Shown here one piece after another: positions 43,665 to 54,435 of a stretch of 64,000 nucleotides of DNA. The stretch lies in contig JAFJTR010000102.1 of NCBI GenBank assembly GCA_022559985.1, positions 36,562 to 100,561 on the forward strand, given 5' to 3'. Made by a program: the position numbers and the translations under genes. The DNA comes from Parastagonospora avenae f. sp. tritici 18332-5. Its lineage: Eukaryota > Ascomycota > Dothideomycetes > Pleosporales > Phaeosphaeriaceae. How positions within the stretch are numbered: position 1 is the first letter of the stretch; each line of letters starts with the position of its first letter. Below the pieces are notes generated by a model. The model was not told the origin of the DNA. It made no database searches and saw only the letters and a list, made by a program, of their open reading frames with translations.

Positions 43665-45059
43665 GTTGTCGTGTGGTGTCTAGGGTTTAAAACTGTTATT
43701 TTGCTGAGTCTCTTCGTGGTGCTCCATGTTGTGGGGCTAGTTGTCAGATATACACCCCCACAATTGCGACATCCGACCTCCCACGTTGCCATCGATAACA
43801 CACTGCATTCCGCAGTTCATGTTTGGATTAGCAATCCACCAAATGCTGATTGAATGTGACAAGCAGCCAAGAGGAATCTAGCGTGCGAAACACAGTGGGA
43901 GAGCAGGGCCGACATGAAGGATAACCTGGGCGTGTCCGAATAGACGTCCGCTATTGAGACAATCAATAAGACTTAGGCACAGTCACGCCGTAGGTCCCGC
44001 CGAGCATAGTCTTTCATTGGACCGAACGACATGGTGTTGTTCAAGGAACATGCATAGCGGAAGCTTGGTGTCGTTTATTGGCTTACTCAGAGCGCGGGAA
44101 AAGCCCGCGACGCTTGGGCGTCATCCTCTCCGTGAATCGTCCGCTCTCCAATCACACAAGCACGGAAGTTACGCACTTCCGATCCGAGGCCTCAATATCG
44201 AAGAAACATGCATGAGAAGCCAAATCTTTCTTGCTGTCAACATTTCGTGGCAAGGTTGTGAGCTTCCGAGCGTCTAATGATGGTACCCTTGGCCGATTCA
44301 TTCGTCGTCCATTACCGTTTCGAACGCTCCACCGATCGTTATGTTCGACATTCAAGCGTTCAACTACAGTTCCCCAATTGCTCAGCTTGATGAGCAGGTC
44401 CAACGGCATGTCACTAAAACCGGTGCTGATCCCCTACTCCGTCACAGGCAGTGATACGATGACAACCCTCCATGATCAGCTCTTTAACAATGTGTGCGAA
44501 GCAAGATAAAGAACGACTTCAACATTTCACAAGTTTGCTGGTTACCGTGACTGGTGAACGAGCGAGAGCTGTTCATCAACCTTGTGAATTCATTCGCTCA
44601 CAACGTCTGTCATGCAATCACACACGGTGAATTTACCTGGCTATAACAGGTAGCTCACAACAACTATAGATCGGTTTTGACCTCAACATGTGTCAATAGA
44701 TCTAGGTACTCGATAGCGCCCAGAGGCCTTCCAAAGCTCTTGGATGCATACAGATTAAGGTCAGCATTGACATTGGGTGTAGCCAGCTACCTAGGTACTT
44801 CCAACGGCCCCATAGACAATTCTTTGGCATTTTCTATGCTCTCTCATGTCACACTGTGCCTTCACTTGAGGAGCCATGAATCGCCTTACAAGAAGTCCCG
44901 CACTATGCAGCTCAGCCCTACATTAATCCCTTGTGAAACTCCAAGTCTACACACTCTGCAGACTGCCAGACGAGATCAACCACAACAATCGTTGACTCGC
45001 ACCAGCAATCGTACAGCCTGATTGAGTTACAGCTCTTTCAACACAGCACAACCTTCACC
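43665..45059. other. 1.4 kb intergenic, divergent promoters
   Basis: No gene is supported. One ACCTAGGT palindrome (ctacctaggtacttc) is at about 44788. The bases just before 45060 are A/C-rich leader of the J-domain gene. Confidence 0.5.
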
Positions 45060-46658
45060 ATGAGCAATTTCCGCACCTTCGAAACTGCCTACAAAAAGGC
45101 CCTCTCCAACAATCGTCGCTCACGAGACGCTGTGCAATACGCGCTCAACAGGTTCATTGCGCATATGATCGAAGAACTTGATTTCCGCGCTGACGCAGAA
45201 ACGCGAGAATGCTTCGCAGACGAAGCGTTCGAGGTTTATTGCGATGCGCGCAACGATCATGACACTCATGGTGATGCGGCCCACGCAGCTACCGAGTATA
45301 TCGAGCTCGAACTCAGAGACGCAGATTCGGGACGTGAGTCTCGTAGTGGTGGAGGCAGCTCTCGATGGTCTTCGTCTCGGGGTGAGTCTCGTGGTAGCGG
45401 AAGTAACTCTTCATCTCAGGGTAAGGGATCCTTTGGCACTCAAGGAAAGCCGTTCTACAACTACGATGATCCTAGGAACAACCACACTGCTTCCAGTGCT
45501 CGCAGTAAGCCATTTCACAACTATGACGATCCTAGGAATGCTCGACCCTCTCCTAGCACACGCAGTAAGACTGCGTACAGCTCCGAGGGCTCGTATGATT
45601 CGTATCCAGAGCCTCCTGGTGCTTCTGACCAAGGTTCCTGTGGATGTGGAAAAGATCGTGGATCCCGATTGCGAGGCGAACCTCTGTACGATTACGAAGA
45701 TATGTTTGACGCGCTGCCAAAGGTCGATCGCGGATCTGATCATTGTAGAAAGGATAGAGCATACTCTCGTCGTGACTCGCATGATTCACACTACGACGAA
45801 TCTGATCATTGTAGAAAAGATCGAGGACATTCTCGTCATGACTATACTTCCCACTACGAAGGGTCCGACTCATCAATGCCCCCTCCTCGGAGAGCTAGAT
45901 CTGATCATGATAATTTCCACGATCATTCAGATTCGCACCACGGGCATTCAGGCAGACAACGGCCACCTATGCCCGCTGGTTTCGGGCGCTTCAAATTTCC
46001 CTCGCCGATCTTTACAAAAGGAAGCCGTACCGCATATTCGTTCTTTTCAACGCACGAATTCCGCCCTACTCATCATGGTAGGCATAACACACGCGAGTTC
46101 CGCCCTACTGATCACAGTAGACATGACACACGCGAGTTCTGCCCTTCTCACCACAGCGAGCACGATACACACGAGTCCCGACCTAAAGAGGGCGGACACG
46201 ATACCCGCGAGTTCAAGCCCAGCTGGTATGGCGGCGATAACTCAGGATCACCTCGCCCCTATGAGTCCCGCGCACCGCCTCGCCCCTCTGAGTATGGTTA
46301 TGAGTATACCTCCGAGTCCCGCGCACCACCTCGCCATTCCCACAAATCCTCCCGCGGCCCATCCCCCTCCTCTCACAACACACGCAGCAATCCCCCGCCC
46401 GCCTCCGAACCCATCAACATCAAGCATCCAACATGTTATTACACCGTTCTCGGCATTTCCCGAACCGCCACACCTGACCAGATCAAAGCCGCGTATCGCA
46501 AGATGAGCATGAAGCACCATCCAGATCGTGTTGCTGGCGCAGACAAGGAGAAAGCTACGGCAAAGATGGTTGAGATCAATAAGGCTAACGATGTACTGAG
46601 TGATGTGGTAAAGCGTCAGTATTACGATAGAATGGGGTGTGTGCCTGGGTTGGATTAG
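45060..46658 (+). CDS. J-domain (DnaJ-like) protein with repeat-rich N-terminal two thirds
   Basis: A single exon encodes 532 aa. Residues 1-95 are a charged, helical, globular-looking region. Residues about 95-450 are disordered, rich in Ser, Arg, His and Asp, with internal repeats: two copies of KPFxNYDDPRN (45449 and 45509), repeated SDHCRKDR units, and about five tandem 13-residue units around EFRPTxHxxHDT (46053-46240). The J domain is at the extreme C-terminus (about 458-525): CYYTVLGISRTATPDQIKAAYRK, HHPDRV with the HPD tripeptide, and ANDVLSDVVKRQYYD. HPD stimulates Hsp70 ATPase. A C-terminal J domain in this architecture is uncommon; the disordered region may give client or RNA binding. 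Confidence 0.88.
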   Translation: MSNFRTFETAYKKALSNNRRSRDAVQYALNRFIAHMIEELDFRADAETRECFADEAFEVYCDARNDHDTHGDAAHAATEYIELELRDADSGRESRSGGGSSRWSSSRGESRGSGSNSSSQGKGSFGTQGKPFYNYDDPRNNHTASSARSKPFHNYDDPRNARPSPSTRSKTAYSSEGSYDSYPEPPGASDQGSCGCGKDRGSRLRGEPLYDYEDMFDALPKVDRGSDHCRKDRAYSRRDSHDSHYDESDHCRKDRGHSRHDYTSHYEGSDSSMPPPRRARSDHDNFHDHSDSHHGHSGRQRPPMPAGFGRFKFPSPIFTKGSRTAYSFFSTHEFRPTHHGRHNTREFRPTDHSRHDTREFCPSHHSEHDTHESRPKEGGHDTREFKPSWYGGDNSGSPRPYESRAPPRPSEYGYEYTSESRAPPRHSHKSSRGPSPSSHNTRSNPPPASEPINIKHPTCYYTVLGISRTATPDQIKAAYRKMSMKHHPDRVAGADKEKATAKMVEINKANDVLSDVVKRQYYDRMGCVPGLD

Positions 46659-46879
46659 AAGGTTAGTGCATGAAAGAGGTGCGGGTGGGAAATGGGAGTT
46701 TGATTCTTGAGTCGGATTCGTAAAACTTGACTTGGAGAAGATTTAAATAGAAAACATTGTTATTTCCAAACGTGTATGTGGCATTTCGTGATCATGAATG
46801 AGACAGCTTTGCGCGATACAGCTTGTGGTGCGACATTATGTAGTTGTCCTCTGATACCGAGGAGCTTCTCGCCTCCTTC

Positions 46880-48131
46880 TCATTTGACGAATTTGTTGAT
46901 CGGTAGTCGGTACACGTCAATCGTCCAGTATGGCCTCCTCGTTCCCTCCCAATTCTTCTTGTCGTGCAGACCCTTGGGGACGTCAATGTCTTCCCACATA
47001 GTGTCGAACCCGGCTTCATAGAGGTCGATCTCGGCAACCTAGATACTATGTCAATGATCAATCCCTTTGTTCCGTAAATATCCAACACACCTTTGTGTAC
47101 ACGTCGTAACAAATCTGGCGATCGGCTCCTAGACCATTGTACCAACCGAATACGCCATCGGGCGCGAGCAGCTGGACAACATACTCGGCGAAGAATTCCT
47201 TCAATGCAGCATAGTCTTCGGCGAAAGTGTCGTAGTATATTCCATCCAGAACGATACCCTGCTCAATGAGCTTGGGCAAGATGTCTTGCCACCGTCCCTC
47301 GTGGATATGTACATTGGGTTTGTCGTACCATCCCGTCTCCCTGAGGCGCTTGTGGACCTGCGGATGGGCCTCGATGATGTGATGCTCGGCTGGGTTATGG
47401 GTCTGGATAGCTGTGTCAACGAGACCAAGACCATGTCCGACATTCATGACTTTGAGACCGGGCTTGGGGTTAATAGTCTCGGCGTGTCGGCGCATGATTT
47501 GATCTTCCCAGTCCATCATGACTGCGTTGTCGGACTCGTCTAGTAGGATACCTTCTTTGTAGCGCAACTCGCTCTTCAAATAGGCATGATTGTCTAGTGA
47601 GACGTCATCGAGCTTCGGCTGTTCGCTAACCTCCTGAATTTCTTTCACTTCTTCCTCCGACACCTTCTGCTTCTTAGCTGCGGGTCGGTCCTCGGCGATC
47701 TCGCCTGTCGCTTCCTCCTCATCGTCCTCCTCTTCTGCTGTGTTGGCACCCAAGCCAAGAGCTTCCATTTTCGCAAAGAGGATCTCAGCACGGACACCGG
47801 CTTCAACCATGATATCGTAGATCTTCTTTTGGCCAAGTTTGAGGGCGATGCATCCAGGTGTGTCATCCTCGCTGTTTAAGTCGTTCCAAATAGCACCGTT
47901 CTGTAGTAGTAATTCGACCGTTTGAACCGCTTCGTCACCCGCCTCTTTTCCATCCTCCGCCTTTCCACAAGACGCAATGGCAGCGTGAAGCGGTGAGTTT
48001 TTAACTTCATCCTGGACCTTGGCCGAGCCCTCTTTGAGCAAAATCTTCAGCGCCGGAACATCGTGACGCTCCGCAGCGCCAATGATGCGCTTCGCTAAGA
48101 GGATATCTTCTTCTGTCGCTTGTTCAGCCAT
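46880..48131 (-). CDS. RMT2: Protein arginine N-delta-methyltransferase, Rmt2
   Basis: Exon 1 48131-47091 and exon 2 47038-46880 (52-nt intron GTGTGT...TAG) give 399 aa. The N-terminal 110 residues are ankyrin-like (DVPALKILLKEGSAKV, NSPLHAAIASC, TVELLLQNGA, DDTPGCIALKLGQ). An acidic linker (about 130-160) leads to the SAM-binding domain with VMNVGHGLGLVDTAI as motif I, HHIIEAHPQVHKRL as motif II and ILDGIYYDTF-like sequence (GIVLDGIYYDTFAEDY). The second exon supplies the conserved end RRPYWTIDVYRLPINKF. Yeast Rmt2 methylates the delta nitrogen of Arg in ribosomal protein uL11 (L12). Unspliced, the protein would end 42 residues early. Confidence 0.92.
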
Positions 48132-48734
48132 TCTATGTTACTCTGACTTGTGCAGACTTTGTGCAGCTGCGTTCTGTGGGGTTGGAACTTTTTTGGAGCT
48201 TTTTCTGGGCCAGCTCTGGCGGATAAGATAAGCGAGCACTAATTAGTCTCTCACCACTATTGCCCTTCTCGGACAAGTGCATCATGTAGACAAAGTGATG
48301 CATACACAGCTCTCAAGCTACCAAAAGACCTGAGGCGCTCAATGCCATCAATGATGTCCCGACGAGTCCTCTTCCTTGCCAGAAATATCCATACAACCTC
48401 AATCTAGGGGCTTGAATCCGCCTACCGTACCCACATTTGGAAGACTGTACCTGCAATTCTTTCGTTCCGATTCTGTGATGGTGCGCGCAGTGTATGTCTG
48501 CAGGCCCTCCAAATTCGATGGTGGTTCTGATGGTGCGACAAGGGGGACCTCAAGCCAGTATCCATTTTCTCTCCTCTCGAGCCAAGGGAAGTTGATCAAC
48601 CTTGACGGCATTCTGTCGTTCTCATCGCTGAGCAAAGGGCCGGTCCACTCTGACCCGGCATCATGTGTTCTGTTCCACGTATGTGGATTGCTTTGGCATA
48701 GCTCCGTACTTTCTTCGAGCCAAAGCTGAGCACA
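48132..48734. other. Intergenic
   Basis: This is the promoter of RMT2 on the left and the 3' flank of the unknown protein on the right. The 117-codon frame at 48376-48729 (plus) and its antisense show no known motif. Confidence 0.45.
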
Positions 48735-49769
48735 CTATCTCTCACACTTGGCTCGCAATTCAGCCATGCGATCGGAAAAACCATCCTTCGACTCGATCTG
48801 GTGGTGGTGGCCTCTTACCGACTGAATCTGCCTGTTGATCATGTTTTGCCATGTCTTGAGACTCGTGCAAAAAGTGCTCAGATGCTGCCGTTGCTCCTCT
48901 TGTTCTGCTTCCACGAAGTCTTGGCTAGTATGGACAAAAATCTGGTAGACATCGTCACGGATGAGTTGCAGCATCCGCTGAATCATCCAGACCTTCTCTT
49001 CGTCGCTTGTATCTCTGCCAACCAAGTCGGAGTCGGTTCTCCGTGCCGAAAACAGGCATCTCGCTAGGGAGGAGAGCGTGACAACGTGTACAGCTTGGTG
49101 GCGCCCTCGAAAGGAGAGATTGAGCAAGACGGTAGCACGCGCGTTTAGGATGACGAGCATGTCGTCACTTTCCAGTATGTTGAGTGGCACCTCAGCAACA
49201 AGCTGTCGCGCTTCGCGAGCCGAACGCGAGGATTCTGCTTTGAGTTGCGAGAAGCTCTGCTTCAGATGACGGGCACTGCGTGCAATCTTGGCCCATGGGC
49301 TGGTTATGTCCTTGGCGGGAACGGGTATGATCCTAGCGTCCATAAGCAGACAAACCATCTTCCTAGGGAAAGCGACATACATGTTCTCCACACGTGAAAC
49401 AAGCGTGTCAACACCATAGACGTCAACTAGTATGTGCCTGAGTCCGATCGCTTGCTCGTCATTGTCGATACGCCCCAAGATTGCAAAATCGTGTCTGATG
49501 TCTCCGTTTGCTGAAAGGAGAGGATTGAGTATGTCCTCGATGCGTGCAGGAGTGAACGTGTGCTGTTCGTTATAGTCCTGCAGTATAAGTCCACGCGAAA
49601 CTAGGTAAGCCGTGCGCTGAGCCTCGATGTCCTCGGCCTTTTGACCGGGTTTCTGATGTCGCAGTTCGCTGATTGACCTGATTCCTCGTAGGTGAGCCGT
49701 GGCAGGACTGGGCTTAACGAAGCTCGCGATGCTTGCCATAGCCACCTTGTCCATGATGTGCTTCTCCAT
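48735..49769 (-). CDS. Unrecognised conserved-looking fungal protein
   Basis: A single exon encodes 344 aa from the ATG at 49769; Met codons at residues 6 and 11 are other possible starts. The sequence is globular with hydrophobic strands (for example GLRHILVDVYGVDTLVSRVENMY, VCLLMDARIIPVP), a helical charged segment (LKQSFSQLKAESSRSAREARQLV) at about 170-195, and a Gln/Glu-rich probable coiled coil near the C-terminus. There is no signal peptide or membrane segment. I recognise no domain and do not assign a role. Confidence 0.6.
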   Translation of the reverse strand: MEKHIMDKVAMASIASFVKPSPATAHLRGIRSISELRHQKPGQKAEDIEAQRTAYLVSRGLILQDYNEQHTFTPARIEDILNPLLSANGDIRHDFAILGRIDNDEQAIGLRHILVDVYGVDTLVSRVENMYVAFPRKMVCLLMDARIIPVPAKDITSPWAKIARSARHLKQSFSQLKAESSRSAREARQLVAEVPLNILESDDMLVILNARATVLLNLSFRGRHQAVHVVTLSSLARCLFSARRTDSDLVGRDTSDEEKVWMIQRMLQLIRDDVYQIFVHTSQDFVEAEQEEQRQHLSTFCTSLKTWQNMINRQIQSVRGHHHQIESKDGFSDRMAELRAKCER

Positions 49770-50315
49770 GGTGGCGTGCTCGGATTATAGTGATGGTTGA
49801 TAGCAAAAGAGACGATGTACAGAGCAAGAATAGCGATAGCGATGGAATCCTGTGTGCGCGTTCTGGCGGGTCACTCACTGTCAACCGGGAAGTGGAACGT
49901 TGGCTTACGTTTGTGATGGTCTGTTGCAGTAAGGCCAGAGCAGTAGGACAGTGTCTGTGGAAGTCAGGCAGTGTCGAAGGTCGTAGTGATTTTGGCTAGA
50001 GCATGTTGAAGAGAAGGCAAGAGCGTCGGCGTCTATCAATGGCGAGAAAAGAATGATTCATTGATCAATACTGTAATAAATGTCGATCCACATCAATCGA
50101 TGTGCGTAAACGCCCGCATGCGTAAATCCCTGAGCATCCCATGATACAATGGTGAATATAGCACAGTACCTGTAATATGTAGTAGTCCTCCAAGCCAAGA
50201 ATGCGAAGTCCCTTTAAGGACAAAATTGACAAGAAGCAACAAAGAGAAGCGCCGCCTGCGTGTGCAGGAAATATATCTTGGACTCTTACTGATACACATA
50301 TGTACACTACCGCAT
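49770..50315. other. Intergenic
   Basis: No supported gene. It holds the promoter of the unknown protein and the 3' flank of GH76. Confidence 0.5.
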
Positions 50316-51764
50316 CTATGACACCATCCACCAAGCGCCGACAAGAATAGAAACCAAGACCAGCAAGGTCAGGATGCTAGCGCCGGCCTTGTCGCCAGTG
50401 GTCACTGAGTTGAAAGTGATGGGAGTCTTGGGGACGTTAGCACCAGCTTCAGGGTTACTGACGGAGATACCGCCCTTGTCAGCGGTCGCGGGACCACCGA
50501 CTGTCGGGTAGAGCAAAGCTTGAACGATCTCCAGCGCGGCCATCTGCTCGCCGACACCAAAGCTGCCATCGTTCTTGCCGTTGTCAACCCAACGAAGACC
50601 GCAAGAGACCTGGTCTGCGCCAGCATTGCACTGCTTGGCTGCAGCTTGGGCGGAGGTCTTGAGAAGGGGATCGATCATGTCGCGCGTCCAGGGCGCAACG
50701 ATGGCAGTGTATCCCATCCAGCGAGAAAGATAGGCCTTGAAAGACCGCTGGTCGACGTCGCACTTGCCGTTGTTCTCACAGGCAACCTCAATCATGACAT
50801 TGTTGTTGAAAAAGACACCGGCGCCCTTGATGATGCCCTCGAGCCTGCCCTTCCAGAGGTCGTTCTGCGTCTATTGAGGGTTAGCACGGGACTGGAGAAA
50901 GGCCCTTCGCAAAGCGACTCACCATATTCCACATGGCAGCAGCACCGGCCATGTGCACGCCGGCGTTGTAAGTCCACTGGATGGCCTGGATGTTGGTGCA
51001 GTTGTTCTGACTGTCGGTTCCGTCAAAGTAATGGTAGTCCTTGCTCATGAGGCCCACGGAAAGCTCCCATTCCCAAGCCTTCTCAGCCCAGTCGGAGTAG
51101 GTGTCGTTTCCGAGGTACTTGTACAAACGTGCGGCAATGTTGAAGAAGCATCCGTTCGAAATGGTGTTTTTGTAGTTGTAGCCATTGTTGAAGGTAAAGA
51201 TCTGCCACCTCAGGCCTCCTGCACAGGTGGCGTTGTCCCAGCGGTCCTTCTGGGTGTTGAAGACGGCTTGCGCCAGGGAGAGCCACGACGGCTTTCCGCT
51301 ACCGAGATCCGGCAGCTTGTTCTCAGCGGCAGACATGGCGGCCATGCCCCAGAAGGCCTGGTCGTCATTCCCGAGCGTCTTGGTCTGGTTGGGTGGCATG
51401 AAGGCATTGAAGTCTCCGATCTGATGCTCCATAGCCTGCGCGGTGATCTTGTTGTATTGGTCGTCCCCGGTGTAGTACCAGTAGTCGATCAGGGCATTGA
51501 ACATGGCGCCACATTCCCACCAATAGTATGGGTCGGGCAGGTTGCCTGGCGTGTCGCCGGGGCGGTCGCCTGTGTAATAATTGCGCAAGTTCGCAGAGAG
51601 CGACTTGGCGGCCTGCTTGATCGAAGCTGCACATGTTAGCAGACGTTGGGGCACAGAGGCGAGGTGCGCATACCCGGCGATTGGATGTCCAGCTCGATTG
51701 CACCTGTGCCAGACAGCAGCATACTCGAGGCGCCCAGGGCCCCGACAATGGATGTGAACTTCAT
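50316..51764 (-). CDS. GPI-anchored GH76 endo-alpha-1,6-mannanase (Dfg5/Dcw1 family)
   Basis: Exons 51764-51674, 51626-50923 and 50870-50316 (introns 47 and 52 nt) give 449 aa. A signal peptide (MKFTSIVGALGASSMLLSG) precedes a GH76 barrel with the catalytic Asp-Asp pair in LGNDDQAFWGMAAM, and family blocks PYYWWECGAMF, CAGGLRWQIF, NGCFFNIAARL, WTYNAGVHMAGAAAM and YLSRWMGYTA. The C-terminus is a Ser/Thr/Pro spacer followed by a hydrophobic tail (GASILTLLVLVSILVGAWW), the layout of a GPI-attachment signal. Members help transfer GPI-mannoproteins from membrane to cell wall and are needed for hyphal growth. The second splice joins AAMWNM to TQNDLWKGR. Confidence 0.93.
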
Positions 51765-52949
51765 GATGCGGGTGGCGTATCCAGATTACGTGTGATTGCG
51801 GGTGGGGAGCAAGTGTGCTCAGGGTCAAGCACCGGGCTAAGTGACGTCGCGCTGCGTTGCGCCGTGAAGGATATCAGTCGAGTCTACTCAGGCGTGACGA
51901 CGGTGAAGGCGGGGGCAGCGAAGGGGCAGCGCCGTGGTTTGCGCAGGGTGCGGTGTGGGTGAAACGAGGGACAGGTCCGGGGAAGGAGGCGCCGGGCGCA
52001 GGCGGGGAGAAGGAGCGTTGATGGTGAACGCGGGCAATTAAGAGGTCTTGTCGGCCTCAACGAGCGTAGGCAGAGGCGTCGGGGTCACGATTCGGTCACG
52101 GTGGGAGGTGCAGGTGGAGGAGGAGAGGTTGCCAGGCCATTTCTGGCTCAGGAGAGGCGCTCCGTCACGGAAGCCGGCTGTGGAGACTGGGCGTGGCCGT
52201 GAGCAGATCCCAAGTCACAGGCTAGAGCGGCCCCTTGGCGCGCATCAACCATATCTCTGCAAACGGGCACTGGCTGTGTTACATACGCCACATGAAGCAG
52301 CAGCTAGGCCTGCCACAGCCAGACAATGTAATATAACCCCCATGGCCGACCTTTCTTTACGCAGCGACTGTTGCGTGAAGCGTCGCAGAGCGGCCGTGTG
52401 CCACTTGAAATTGCTGGCCTCGCTGCGCGGAGGCGCCAGACATGGATACGGGTGCGCCATTACGAGGCCTTCCCAGCCAGCCAACGCTCCAAGTCACGCC
52501 GTCTTTGTTGCGCTACCAAAGGGTGTCGTAATCGTTTCGGCTGGGGGGCAGAGTCAGCGTCACGTGCGCATTCGTGGCGCAGTCGGTGGACGCCGCTCTT
52601 CACAGCGCCGCATCGACGTCAATAAATAATGTGACGGCCTGAATAAGACATTATCGTCACAAAATACTGTACCTCCATACTGCACTTCTCAGTGCACGCA
52701 GCTCTACCCACGGCCCGACTCATAAATTGGTGCGCTGGTTTCACGCGGGCATCAGCCTCACAACCCAAAACGAAAGCTGACACATCTGCCCAGCTTGGAA
52801 GCTCGATCGCACTTTCCTTCGGCGTCTTGTCAACGAATACCACCTCATCCACACCACACCACACCACACCACACGACCCCCACGCCTCTCTCCCCTACTG
52901 CGCTCTTCGCACAAATCCACTGCACATCTACATCACCACATCATCCGCC
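51765..52949. other. GC-rich divergent promoter region between GH76 and the R-SNARE gene
   Basis: The stretch 51850-52620 is GC-rich and gives long chance frames (52048-52629 plus, 193 codons) without family resemblance or start context. A pentanucleotide (accac)n microsatellite lies at about 52850-52875, 75 bases before the SNARE ATG, presumably in its 5' UTR. Confidence 0.5.
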
Positions 52950-53461
52950 ATGGCCGACCGCGAGCAGCCGTACGACCCCTACATTCCCGCCAGCGGCGGC
53001 GGTGCGAACGCTCAGCAGCCCGGGAACCACCGCAATGAGGCCATCCAAGCTGTATGTCTGCTCCCGTTCTCCGCAGACGCTGCCACCCCTAGCCGCAACT
53101 ATGGTGTCGCGCATCGTCCCTGCGCAGCGTGAAGACACTTATGCTGACCCGCCTCCAGGAAATCAACGGCGCCATCCAGGAGATGGACAAGAACGTGCGG
53201 CAGCTGAAAGCCCGAGAAGAGCGCCTAGACTCTCTCCAGAACAAGACAGACAACCTCGCCCAGTCTGCACAGGGCTTCCGACGGGGCGCCAACAAAGTGC
53301 GCAAGCAGATGTGGTGGAAGGACATGAAGATGCGCATGTGCCTCATTGTCGGCATCATCATCCTGCTTGTCATCATCATTGTGCCTTCTGGTAAGTCGCT
53401 GCGTGTGCCAAATCTTCGCTGGCCGCTAACATGCGTAGTCGTTGCAACGAAGAAGAACTAA
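52950..53461 (+). CDS. Synaptobrevin/VAMP-type R-SNARE (Snc1/SynA-like)
   Basis: Exons 52950-53051, 53159-53390 and 53439-53461 give 118 aa. The N-terminal 34 residues are short and disordered. The SNARE motif runs about 36-92 (EINGAIQEMDKNVRQLKAREERLDSLQNKTDNL...), with the zero-layer Arg in REERLDSL, followed by AQGFRRGANKVRKQMWWKDMKMR, the invariant juxtamembrane block. The tail anchor is MCLIVGIIILLVIIIVPS, and the last 23-nt exon adds VVATKKN. This R-SNARE acts on secretory vesicles fusing with the plasma membrane and is concentrated at hyphal tips. The first intron (107 nt) is longer than neighbours, and a missed microexon there cannot be excluded. Confidence 0.92.
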
Positions 53462-54435
53462 GCGCTCCATGTCCACAACAACGAAACATAGTCTATAATA
53501 ATTGCAAAGGGGGTGGGAGCTGTACGCCACAAGGAGAGGGGAGGTGGCCACGATTTGCGCTGTACACAGCGAGAGACATGGGTTCGTGTAGGACTTATGA
53601 CTACGGCGAAATGGGAGCGACCGCTTGGATCTTTTCTTGTCTTTCTTTGCATACCGCCGGGCAGCTGGCGCCTGTGCAATGGAACGACTCTACCCTATCA
53701 CGATACCTCAAGAGCCTCGTTCCAGGCACGGCCGTTATACGAACAATGGAGTTTATTTGATAGCCAACGTGGAGCGCCATGCTTTCTATTCTTCACTTGT
53801 ACGCAGCCCTTGCCACTGCGACTTTGACTTGGGAACATGACGTATATGGTACATGCATCTGACTGCAGCGGAGAGGCCTGTCTTTTCCCGCATACGTGCC
53901 AGACTGCAGTAGGTAGTAGTGGGTCTACATGCACGTCTGAGCTGCATGTTCAGACTTGCAATACCCACACGCACTGTCGACCTTTGCGCCGAGGAGAAGC
54001 CGCAGCGATTGTCCTTGAGCAAATGACATGTCTAGCATACCTAGGTGTCACACGGGTCCATTGACGACTCCTCCAAGGTGAATTTAGACCGTGTGGGGGA
54101 CTGTAGCTCGATCTGATAACAGGCAAAAGCGCAACCCTCAGGCAAGAGTTTTTACTAAAGCAGTGTCCGCGCCCAATCAGGCAGCAGTTCCCCAGACTAA
54201 GCGTAGGGATTATAGCGCCACTTGCGGGACCGAAGCTGCCCAGGTGGAGGGCAGCGTTATCGGCGAAGCGAATTTTGTAGCTTCATCGTCATTCCATGTT
54301 TATCGCGCTGTGACTGTGTTTTCTGACTCTTGCCTGCTGTTCCCTTGACTCCCACCAAGTCCCCAGTTCGACCAATTTGACGCCTGCGTCCCCTCGAGCA
54401 GCAATTGCAAGTGCCCCGCCGGCGAGAGTTCCACC
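53462..54435. other. Intergenic, promoter of ARG5,6
   Basis: No gene is supported. One palindrome (tacctaggtg) is at about 54039. The leader just upstream of 54436 is short and contains no obvious arginine attenuator-like upstream ORF. Confidence 0.5.

Noticed and set aside
45178..46506. 442-codon overlapping frame within the J-domain gene
   Set aside because: It is a shifted frame of the J-domain protein; the main frame has the J domain and a better start, and the overlap arises from repeat composition.
50953..51639. 228-codon plus-strand frame
   Set aside because: It lies antisense to GH76 exon 2, with no family resemblance.
52048..52629. 193-codon plus-strand frame upstream of the SNARE gene
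   Set aside because: GC-rich promoter-type sequence with no motif and no good start context; probably chance.
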